A stretch of 42,268 nt of DNA from JAPLMW01 sp964619675 (GTDB lineage: Bacteria > Planctomycetota > Phycisphaerae > Sedimentisphaerales > UBA12454). Within the stretch, counting starts at the first letter, position 1. Every line of letters begins with the position of its first letter. A model generated the notes under the pieces. It ran no database searches and was not told the DNA's origin. It was given only the letters and a program-made list of their open reading frames with translations. Positions 18,147 to 25,487 of the stretch are shown in pieces. Location: positions 1-42,268 of the forward strand of contig CAZUEO010000020.1 of assembly GCA_964619675.1 (NCBI GenBank), written 5' to 3'. The position numbers were made by a program, and so were the translations under genes.

Positions 18147-20358
18147 AACCATAGCCGTATCCGTAATAACCGTAATGGGAGTAGTAACCGTATCGGCTAT
18201 GTCTCGGAGAAACGTCGTTGACGACCGCTCCGAGCATGTGTGCTCCGACACCGGCCAGGGCGTCTTTTGCCTGCTGGCAGGCCTTGCGTGTCGATTTTTC
18301 AGCCCGCACTACGAGGATTGTAACATCGCAGATGGCCGCGAGTATCTGGCTGTCAGTTACCGGCATCACCGGCGGAGAATCAATTATGATTCTGTCGTAG
18401 CGGCTCGTCAGCTCCTTGAGCAGGTTTGCGAATGTTTCGCTGTTGAGCAGTTCGCTCGGGTTTACCACGTCCGGCCCGCTTGTCAGAATGTCCAGCCCTT
18501 CTGTCTGGCAGCCCCTTATCGCATTGCCAAGCGAAACCTGTCCGCAAAGTATGCTCGACAGGCCTTTTTCAGTGTCATTGTCAAAGCCGAATACGTTATG
18601 CTGCATTGGTTTTCTGAAATCTGCATCGATAATAAGGGTCTTCTGGCCTGCCTGCGCGATTGCTATGGCAAGGTTGCTTACCATTGTGGTTTTGCCGTCG
18701 TCCGGCGCAGGCGATGTAACCAGAATGGTTCTCGCCTCGCTTTTCGGTACGCTGAAAAACACTGCAGTTCGTATGGTTCGGTATGCCTCGGCGACCGAGG
18801 ACTTCGGTTCGAGTTGTACTTTTTGTCCGTGGCTGGTGGAAGTCTTTTTCCCTTTTCCGTTCATCGACGGCACAACTCCGAGCACCGGTGCTGTCAGGAT
18901 TGTTGATATTTCCTCTGCGTTTCGCAGTCGCCAGTCCATTTGTTCTCTGGCTATTGCCAGTCCTATCCCGAACAGAACGCCCAATATCAGGCTTATCATC
19001 AGGACTCTTGCCTTTTTCGGGCTCGTTGCAAATTCGGCGGGTCTCGCTGCTTCGAGTATGCTGATATTAAGAGCGCCGGTATCTTCTGAGACGTTCAGTT
19101 CTTTTATTCTTTCATCGAGTATCTCGCAGAATCTCTTGCTCTGCTCGAGTTTGGATTCGATGACGGTATATTCTGTTGCCTTGATGTTTAGGCCTTGTGC
19201 AGCCTGCTCTTCCTTTTCGTATGAGGCCGCCAGCTCGGTTTCTTTTTGTTTTGCGGTCTGGTATTCGATATTCAGAACTTCAAGGTATGCTTTCGCATGG
19301 CTGTCAAGCTGCTCGACTAATTGCTTTTCGATAGCTGCGATTCTGTTTTTCAATGCCTTGACGGTCGGGTGGTCATCGCTGCATTGTAATGCCGCACTTT
19401 CAAGCTCGGCTCTCATGTCCATAAGCTCGCTGCGCTGCTGTTTTTCAATTTCATTTCCAAAAAGCCCGTTTCCCGTGTCAAGCTGGGCCATCGCGTATTC
19501 CTTGATTTTCAGCGGCTCATCTGCAAATTGACGCACTGCCTTGAACCGCGACTTTGTGTTTATGGTCTCAAGCTGGGCCTGTGTAAGGGACTCGCCCAGA
19601 TTTTTAAGTCTCTGGAATATTGCGTTTGAGCCGCTTTTTTCGAATGACACGACTCCGTATTGACGGGTAAAGTCCAGAAGCTCTTCGAAGTTTGCGGCAA
19701 GTTCCTTGTCGCGCTCCATTTTTTCCTTCTGCAGAATTTTCAGCACTTCTGAAACGGTGCTTTTCTTGCGGCTCGTCTGGTAATCCACGTAAGATTCGAC
19801 GACGGCGTTGACTATCTGGGCCGCTTCCTGTCTGTATGGCGATTCGCAGCTTATTGCCATGATGTCGTCTTTGATGCCGATTTTTACGTCAAGAATTTTC
19901 TTCAGATAAACGACAATATTGTCAATCTCGCCTGTTTCCATCATCGGTTCTGCCAGCCCGATTCGGCCTTTCATTTTTTCGATGAAAGCTTCCGGTTTTT
20001 CCCTGAGCGTATCCAGTTTTTTTATGTTGCTTCTCGCTGCGACCTCGGCGATTATCGGCGTGGACTTGATGAGTTCTCCCTGTGTGTACAAATAGTTCTT
20101 TGACTGTGTCATAACGCCTTCGTATTCCGTGATGATTTTGGGCCCCATCTGTTCGACGTACAGTCTTGCGGTGCTTGTGTATGTCGGCGCTGCCTTTGAA
20201 ATGTAAAGAATCGCCGAAGCTGCGAACATGGCCGTTACGATTAGAATGCTCCATTTTCTTCTTCGAAGCGTCATCGAGAAAGTTCTGCCTTTAGCCTGTC
20301 TCGGCTGCTCAGCGGAATCGACCGTCTGGTTTTCTGTTTTTGTACCGTTCGCTATCAT
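18127..20358 (-). CDS. Wzz-type chain-length regulator fused to BY tyrosine kinase
   Basis: This is a 743-residue polysaccharide co-polymerase with cytoplasmic tyrosine autokinase. An N-terminal membrane helix (ILIVTAMFAASAILYI) leads to a Wzz domain, a long periplasmic coiled-coil region (about 170-430) and a second helix (VLMISLILGVLFGIGLAIA). The kinase domain has Walker A SPAPDDGKTT at about 545-555, Walker A' LIIDADFRKP and Walker B IIIDSPPVMP. The C-terminus is a Tyr/Gly cluster (YGYYSHYGYYGYGYGYG), the expected autophosphorylation site. Fused forms are normal in this group of bacteria. It sits 33 bases after wza, with a weak GAGAG ribosome site. Confidence 0.93.
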   Translation of the reverse strand: MIANGTKTENQTVDSAEQPRQAKGRTFSMTLRRRKWSILIVTAMFAASAILYISKAAPTYTSTARLYVEQMGPKIITEYEGVMTQSKNYLYTQGELIKSTPIIAEVAARSNIKKLDTLREKPEAFIEKMKGRIGLAEPMMETGEIDNIVVYLKKILDVKIGIKDDIMAISCESPYRQEAAQIVNAVVESYVDYQTSRKKSTVSEVLKILQKEKMERDKELAANFEELLDFTRQYGVVSFEKSGSNAIFQRLKNLGESLTQAQLETINTKSRFKAVRQFADEPLKIKEYAMAQLDTGNGLFGNEIEKQQRSELMDMRAELESAALQCSDDHPTVKALKNRIAAIEKQLVEQLDSHAKAYLEVLNIEYQTAKQKETELAASYEKEEQAAQGLNIKATEYTVIESKLEQSKRFCEILDERIKELNVSEDTGALNISILEAARPAEFATSPKKARVLMISLILGVLFGIGLAIAREQMDWRLRNAEEISTILTAPVLGVVPSMNGKGKKTSTSHGQKVQLEPKSSVAEAYRTIRTAVFFSVPKSEARTILVTSPAPDDGKTTMVSNLAIAIAQAGQKTLIIDADFRKPMQHNVFGFDNDTEKGLSSILCGQVSLGNAIRGCQTEGLDILTSGPDVVNPSELLNSETFANLLKELTSRYDRIIIDSPPVMPVTDSQILAAICDVTILVVRAEKSTRKACQQAKDALAGVGAHMLGAVVNDVSPRHSRYGYYSHYGYYGYGYGYGRNNK

Positions 20359-20391
20359 TTTTCACTCTCTTTTGCTTTTATGGATTATTAA

Positions 20392-21966
20392 TCAAAGGGA
20401 TTTCGGACTGACGTACAGACCGAAATTCAGGCGAAGTATCTGGTGCAGAAGCACGTTTCTTTTCGTTCTTGGTGTAACATCGACCGAGATAACATCGCCG
20501 GGTTTTATTTTCACGTTACAGCTTTTAGCCATAAATTCCTTGTCGATTCTGAAGACTGCCGAGACAATCCCGCCTTTGGAATCCTGTCTGTATATGCTTA
20601 CGAATCTCGGGTCGGCTATGAGGTCGACGCCCCCTGCGAAGCCTATTGCGTGCATAAGATTGTACTGAACGTCAGACGGGTACGCAAAAGCGCCGGGATT
20701 TTTAGCCAGTCCTATGACGGTAAAGACCGATGGGTCGAGTCTTTTTACTTCGACAAGGTCGCCTTCCATCAGCGGCACATCGGCAAATGGAATATTGAGT
20801 CCTTTTACAGGCAGTACAATATCTTCGCTGGCCCTGCCCGCAGGCGTATAATCGCTCTTGAGAGGTTCGATGGGCTTTGGAATATAAGTGCTGCTGTCGT
20901 TTGATTCGTTTGCCGCTTCGAGAAGTTCGGCTTCTTCTTCTGTGTAGGCCTGTTTTGTGTGGCTTGCCGCAATTGTAGATGTTGCCAGTTGCCCGGCGAG
21001 TTGCTCAATCGCCTGACTTATTATGTATGCCTGCTCATCACCGATAACGCTGCGTAATTCTTTTACGTATTCGCTGCGCTGGCTCGGTTCTTTAATATCT
21101 ATCCTTTTTGAGTATAGCGTCTCGGAGCCGCGCTGAACAAGGAGGGTTCCGGCTGTTGAGCCGGCGCCTTCGGGCTTGAATACGAGATCGGCCTGGAGCG
21201 ATGAGACATTGGTTTCATCCTTTGGCGATTCAACGTATTCTATGTATTTTTCATCGACACCGCTGCCGAAATCTGCTAATTGTTTTACTTCGTTTATCAT
21301 TTCTGCCGTCGGCTGGGCGGCTGCGTATTTGCGGTTGGGATTTTTTATTGTGATAATGCTTGCTCCGCCTTCGACGATGCCGCCCGCCTTCATCAGTGCG
21401 TTTACCAGCGACATCTCGTTGCTTTGCAGTTTATAAACGCCGGGCTGAACAACCGCTCCGACTACCGTAACGTCCTTCAGATAATATTCCTTGACGTTGC
21501 ATATGATGTTTGGCAGAGTAACTGTGTATTTTGGATAATATGCGCTCACTATTTCATTTTCTATCTGCGACAGCGTCTTGCCATGGACGTTTATTTCGCC
21601 GATTATCGGCAGCGCGATTGTGCCCGAGTCTGACACCCTGCACGGATAGGATTCGATTTGCTGCTGCTGATTTTTATAAAGTTTCGGTGATACCGCCGTC
21701 AGCACTGTCGGTATTTGCAGCTCGAGCACATCTCCTGTACCGATCGTGTAAGTGCCGCGGTTATCTTTAACCCTCAGCATCTGGTCGATATCGAGCTGCG
21801 GCACGAGGGGGCCTGCCATCTCGAACGCTTTGACTTGTTCATTGTTCGACATTACCGGTTCTTTGCAGCCGGCAAAACTAATGAGTGCGCACGCAAGTAT
21901 GGTAACTTGCAGGCACAATTTGAAATTTGAAATCTGGAATTTGGAAATTATCGCTGACATTTTCAA
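20392..21966 (-). CDS. Polysaccharide export outer-membrane lipoprotein (Wza-like)
   Basis: This outer-membrane export channel lipoprotein has a signal peptide ending in a lipobox (LISFAGC). The poly-export domain starts at TIGTGDVLELQIP and GTIALPIIGEINVHGKT, followed by two SLBB-like segments (VTVVGAVVQPGVYKL and FTVIGLAKNPGAFAYP) and the closing PGDVISVDVTPRTK. About 100 residues around 250-380 form an Ala/Glu-rich insert not typical of Wza. The frame is open to a GTG at 22089, but GGGAGG (21973-21978) lies 6 bases before a TTG at 21966 (12 before an ATG at 21960), so I start there. It is the first gene of the EPS operon. Confidence 0.88.
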   Translation of the reverse strand: MKMSAIISKFQISNFKLCLQVTILACALISFAGCKEPVMSNNEQVKAFEMAGPLVPQLDIDQMLRVKDNRGTYTIGTGDVLELQIPTVLTAVSPKLYKNQQQQIESYPCRVSDSGTIALPIIGEINVHGKTLSQIENEIVSAYYPKYTVTLPNIICNVKEYYLKDVTVVGAVVQPGVYKLQSNEMSLVNALMKAGGIVEGGASIITIKNPNRKYAAAQPTAEMINEVKQLADFGSGVDEKYIEYVESPKDETNVSSLQADLVFKPEGAGSTAGTLLVQRGSETLYSKRIDIKEPSQRSEYVKELRSVIGDEQAYIISQAIEQLAGQLATSTIAASHTKQAYTEEEAELLEAANESNDSSTYIPKPIEPLKSDYTPAGRASEDIVLPVKGLNIPFADVPLMEGDLVEVKRLDPSVFTVIGLAKNPGAFAYPSDVQYNLMHAIGFAGGVDLIADPRFVSIYRQDSKGGIVSAVFRIDKEFMAKSCNVKIKPGDVISVDVTPRTKRNVLLHQILRLNFGLYVSPKSL

Positions 21967-22199
21967 ATTAATCCTCCCAAAAGGATAAACGCTTATCTTT
22001 GCGTCTTTGCGGGTGAGAAATAGTTTTCCCGGAAATTTGGCTTTCAACGATGTTCCGTCGAAGCCGCTACTGTTTTTGACGAAGTTCACTTTTTAAACCC
22101 TCTCAGCTAAGACTCTGCGCCCTGTTCGCAAAATCAAAAAATACAGAAATCAGTACTGCTGAATGTTAAATAAAATTGCCCGTCTTATCACTTTTGCCT

Positions 22200-22228
22200 A
22201 TTTTAACATACGCAGTCAAGAAAGTAAA
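22200..22228 (-). promoter_or_regulatory. Possible promoter of the EPS operon
   Basis: On the minus strand TTTACT (22228-22223) is followed after 17 bases by TAAAAT (22205-22200). Transcription would begin near 22192 with a leader of about 225 bases to wza. The leader includes the TTTGCGTCTTTGCGG-type intergenic repeat at about 21996-22015. Confidence 0.45.
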
Positions 22229-22640
22229 GTAAGTCTCTTTGTTATAAGACGTTACGGTAAAAAAGTATTGATTCCGCACTTCAAATCAGCGGATTATAGG
22301 ACAGCCTTTAAATTTTTTTCTCACAGGTTTGAAAAGCGAAGTATGAGCAAAAGAAATGGAGCGCAAGGTGTCGCTGACGGATGTGGTTGCCTGGGTTGTT
22401 TGTATCATTGTTTTCAGTGCTGAAAATAGGTAAATTTTTATCTTCTTGTCCGATAAACCTTAAAGTTTTTTACTGTCGAAGGCCGAATAAGCCAATATAG
22501 GACTATTCCTATACGCGCTGAAATCATAGTTTTTAGTGCTAAAACGCTTTTAATGGAGTAACAGAGCCGCGAACAGCTTGCCCGGCGTAGCCTTGGCGGA
22601 GTCGGGTTAGTAAGCGGTATTTAGAATAAGGGATTATCCG
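22229..22640. other. Divergent intergenic region between wza and the ParA-like gene
   Basis: No gene is supported here. It contains a 7-bp inverted repeat TATAGGA-CTAT-TCCTATA at 22496-22513, a candidate operator. Just before the ParA-like gene is a GC-rich stretch at about 22580-22606 of a type that looks like a dispersed repeat. A plus-strand frame at 22163-22423 has no coding character. Confidence 0.4.
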
Positions 22641-23999
22641 ATGAGAACTGTAGCGGTAATTAATCAGAAAGGCGGATGCGGAAAAACAACTGTCTCGATA
22701 AATCTTGCCAGCGCCTTAGCTGCTGAAAACAAAAGGACTCTTCTTGTTGATATTGATCCGCAGGGTCATTGCGCTGTCGGCTTGGCTGTGCCGGAGGAAC
22801 AAATTGAGCAGGGCATTTATGATGTGCTCGTAAACTTCCGCAGGGGCGAGACTATAAAGCTCTCTGAAGTTTTATGGGAAATCAGCGACAACCTTGAGCT
22901 TGCACCGGCAAGCATTGACCTGGCCGCCTTCGAGCAGCAGACAAATGGAATGCCTGACCGTGAAAACTGTCTCAAGGACGTGCTGGCAACCGTTCAAGAA
23001 GACTATGATTATGTCGTTATCGATTGTCCTCCCGCCGTAGGCATACTTACGTTCAACGCCTTGCTGTCAGCTACAGATGTTGTTGTTCCCGTTGAAACAG
23101 GCTACTTTTCACTGCATGGCCTGAGTAAACAGCTTGATACGCTCAGCATCCTGTGCAAACAGTGCTCTCAGCATATACACGTTATGGTGCTCGCCAGTAT
23201 GTACGACATCAGGACGAAGATGGGCAGGGAAATACTGTCTGAGCTGCGCAAGCACTTTTCAAGCAGGATGTTCAAGACCGTCGTCAACTTCAACACCAAG
23301 CTAAAGGAGGCCGCAAGCCTCGGCCAGCCAATCTGCGAATACGACCCTGCGAGCGCAGGGCACAGGGATTTCCAGTATCTTGCACAGGAGCTTATTGCGA
23401 CCGATACGTCAATGGTCGAGCAGGAAAAAACGGAAGACGCATCAGCCGAAGCAGAATCGCAGGTACCGGCTGTTCAGAAACAGGAAACCGAACCTGTCTC
23501 GAGCGGAGCTGAAAGAAAAGAGGTCGTCAGGAACTTTGATGACAAGCTTGAGGCAATCAGCTCATCGGCACAGGAACTGCTGACGAGCCTCAATGAGCCT
23601 AAGCCAAAACAGGAGGAGGTCCTTGCCGGCCTGCAGACTGCCTCGCCCGCGGTGCCGGAGGTTGAGCCCGTTGCGACGCGCGGCCAGCAGGATATTGACA
23701 GCAGGCTCAACGACTTCTATGGTGTAAGACAGTTTGGCGACGCGGTTAAATTTATTACGCTTTACCCGCGGGCCAAAAGTGTTCAGATTGCAGGCGATTT
23801 TAATAACTGGCAGCCGCAACAGACGGTTATGAAGCCCACGCAGGACGGCAAATGGGAGCTTGCCCTCGAGCTTGCCCCCGGCAAATATCGTTACCGTATG
23901 GTAGTTGACGGCCAGTGGCAGCAGGACCCGTATAATGAAAATGCCGAGCTGAACCCATTTGGTGAATTCAACTCCATCCTCGAAGTTCACCCTGCTTAG
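22641..23999 (+). CDS. ParA-type ATPase fused to a CBM48/AMPK-like glycogen-binding module
   Basis: This 452-residue protein has three parts. Residues 1-250 are a complete ParA/Soj ATPase: deviant Walker A KGGCGKTT at 10-17, Walker A' LLVDIDPQGH with Asp39, Walker B YVVIDCPPAVG, and the late PVETGYFSLHGL motif. A Glu/Gln/Ser-rich linker follows at about 255-355. Residues 370-450 are an AMPK-beta/CBM48 fold: VQIAGDFNNWQPQ, GKWELALELAPGKYRYRMV and VDGQWQQDPYNE. ParA proteins position cargo over the nucleoid; CBM48 binds alpha-glucans. There is no parB and no parS-like site in view. A role in placing glycogen or a carbohydrate assembly is an inference. It is divergent from the EPS operon. Confidence 0.9.
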   Translation: MRTVAVINQKGGCGKTTVSINLASALAAENKRTLLVDIDPQGHCAVGLAVPEEQIEQGIYDVLVNFRRGETIKLSEVLWEISDNLELAPASIDLAAFEQQTNGMPDRENCLKDVLATVQEDYDYVVIDCPPAVGILTFNALLSATDVVVPVETGYFSLHGLSKQLDTLSILCKQCSQHIHVMVLASMYDIRTKMGREILSELRKHFSSRMFKTVVNFNTKLKEAASLGQPICEYDPASAGHRDFQYLAQELIATDTSMVEQEKTEDASAEAESQVPAVQKQETEPVSSGAERKEVVRNFDDKLEAISSSAQELLTSLNEPKPKQEEVLAGLQTASPAVPEVEPVATRGQQDIDSRLNDFYGVRQFGDAVKFITLYPRAKSVQIAGDFNNWQPQQTVMKPTQDGKWELALELAPGKYRYRMVVDGQWQQDPYNENAELNPFGEFNSILEVHPA

Positions 24000-24249
24000 G
24001 CGGCTTTAAATAACCTCATTGTTATTCGTTAAAGAGCCCCCGACCGGATTGCAGCCTTAAACTTATAAAACCAAGTCCCCCATCCATCGGCTTGCCCATC
24101 GCAGTATGAATGTGCCAAGTCAGGCTCCCCAAATTTTTAATTTCCAGATAGCAATTGTCCATATAGTGAAAAACACGCAAAAAACCGAGGGGATTCCTGA
24201 CACTTTTTGTCCCATTTTTCAATTTTTTTCAAAAAAACCAGTTTTTCTC
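24000..24249. other. Intergenic region with decayed repeat-like sequence
   Basis: No gene is supported. A minus-strand frame at 24022-24222 encodes HIHTAMGKPMDGGLGF, which looks like translated dispersed-repeat sequence rather than a protein. No clear terminator for the ParA-like gene was seen. Confidence 0.4.
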
Positions 24250-24278
24250 TTGACATTTGTTAGATAAAACATTAAAAT
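24250..24278 (+). promoter_or_regulatory. Sigma-70 type promoter of the HNH gene
   Basis: A perfect TTGACA (24250-24255) and TAAAAT (24273-24278) are spaced by exactly 17 bases, about 90 bases before the HNH start codon. Confidence 0.7.
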
Positions 24279-24377
24279 AATAACATAATTAGTAAAATGA
24301 TTAACGAATTAAAAGCCTTCGCCTTCGCTGGGACAGGTTTAAAATGAGAAGAAGAACTATTTTTATGGCGGTGAACA

Positions 24378-24965
24378 ATGGTTGAAGAGAAACAAACTTA
24401 TCTGTTACGGAAGGTTGCCGGCAGGTTTGTCAAGCTTGACCCGCAGGACTTTTACGATCCCAGAATCTTAAATTCGAGTCTGATGATTACCGCAAGCCGG
24501 CGTGTAATTATCTGCGATTACAAAAATAAAAAATATCCTTCGCTGCCGCGGTTAATCCTTAACGCTCAAGAGGGGCAGATTGTTGACCATAGAAACAGAC
24601 AGCCTTTGGATAACCGCAGGGAAAATCTGCGAATTGTCAACGCAAGGCAAAGTGCTTTGAATCGCAGGCTCAAATCCAATACCGGCTATGTCGGTGTCTC
24701 GAGAATAAAGAGAACGGATAGAGCTGATAGATTCTATTACTATGCTTATTTCCAGCCTGAGGACAGCAAAAGGAAAACATTTTGTGCGCCGTTTACGCCT
24801 GCCGGCCTGGTGCTTGCCGCCATTGCAAGAGACAGATTTGTTCTTGAGGCAGGTGACCAGGACTATGCGCCGCTGAATTTCCCATTTTTTAAAAATGAGC
24901 CTTTTAAAAGTTTTTTGATAAAGGAGAATTTGAATGATTACAAGCCAATCGCAGCTCGTTTGTAA
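24378..24965 (+). CDS. HNH endonuclease-like protein with AP2-like segment
   Basis: This is a 195-residue protein of the HNH_3 type. The core is GQIVDHRNRQPLDNRRENLR at about residues 68-87, with the conserved DH, DN and NLR positions. SALNRRLKSNTGYVGVSR follows, the start of an AP2-like DNA-binding strand set, and then FYYYAYFQPEDSKRKTF. Proteins of this build are usually phage- or intron-borne homing nucleases, and many remain as free-standing genes. The last 30 residues show no known domain. The gene has its own promoter and overlaps the next gene by 32 bases. It may be a domesticated or selfish nuclease; no split host gene is visible around it. Confidence 0.8.
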   Translation: MVEEKQTYLLRKVAGRFVKLDPQDFYDPRILNSSLMITASRRVIICDYKNKKYPSLPRLILNAQEGQIVDHRNRQPLDNRRENLRIVNARQSALNRRLKSNTGYVGVSRIKRTDRADRFYYYAYFQPEDSKRKTFCAPFTPAGLVLAAIARDRFVLEAGDQDYAPLNFPFFKNEPFKSFLIKENLNDYKPIAARL

Positions 24966-25248
24966 GAGCGATTATGATTATGGAGATTTTTTGGGATTGC
25001 TTGTTTCTGCCGCCGATGAGTTGGGCGTTCTGGTTGTGAGCGGTTTTTGGGCTAGGCGTAAGAACATTCTTTGTGTGTTTTGTTATGTCGACGGTTTAAA
25101 CAGACTGTGGTATTTTGATTATATAGCTCAGAGAAAGAAATATGTGGAGCTTGACAGGCTCCATGCCTTTGGCGTTTTGTGTGATGTGCCGCCGCTTGAC
25201 GGAATTGGCCAGATAGAAGGCTTGGGTCCGATAAATTCACGAAATTAA
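24934..25248 (+). CDS. Small hypothetical protein coupled to the HNH gene
   Basis: This 104-residue protein is not recognised. It starts within the last 32 bases of the HNH gene in another frame. A strong AAAGGAG ribosome site (about 24919-24926) lies upstream of its ATG, which makes it very likely to be translated. The sequence is compact with mixed hydrophobic strands (LGLLVSAADELGVLVVSGFW, LCVFCYVDGLNRLWYFDY), no signal peptide, and two Cys in CVFC. The overlap suggests a functional partner, antidote or regulator of the HNH protein, which is inference only. Confidence 0.65.
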   Translation: MITSQSQLVCKSDYDYGDFLGLLVSAADELGVLVVSGFWARRKNILCVFCYVDGLNRLWYFDYIAQRKKYVELDRLHAFGVLCDVPPLDGIGQIEGLGPINSRN

Positions 25249-25487
25249 TCAGAAATTACTCAGCACCTGGTTTTACCTTGTTTTCTTCCAGTCAAATCAT
25301 TAGCGATACGCAATAAACCGCATTTTTTCTCTCGTATTCGCACAATACAAACAGATGCCCGGTTAACCGCAATTGCCGTTTTGCCGATAAAATTTTAAGG
25401 TGCTTAGCATCTGATTTGCTGGAAACTGTTTCCGGCAGCGGACTAAATACTAACAGCCATCGACTAATGACTTATGGGGATTGTGAA

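Noticed and set aside
18147..18251. Longer start for the O-antigen ligase
   Set aside because: It would overlap the BY-kinase gene by 125 bases, and the extra residues are a shadow translation of its conserved C-terminus.
6613..22000. Exosortase/PEP-CTERM sorting genes within the EPS locus
   Set aside because: The deacetylase and HprK-like domain hint at such a system, but no exosortase-type membrane protein or PEP-CTERM tail is found in this region.
21967..22089. Longer start for the Wza-like gene
   Set aside because: The extension (with LTRKDAKIS) is translated from a common TTTGCGTCTTTGCGG intergenic repeat and would bury the signal peptide; the GGGAGG site supports the later start.
24022..24222. 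66-codon minus-strand frame with HIHTAMGKPMDGGLGF
   Set aside because: No ribosome site and no domain. It looks like a translated intergenic repeat remnant.
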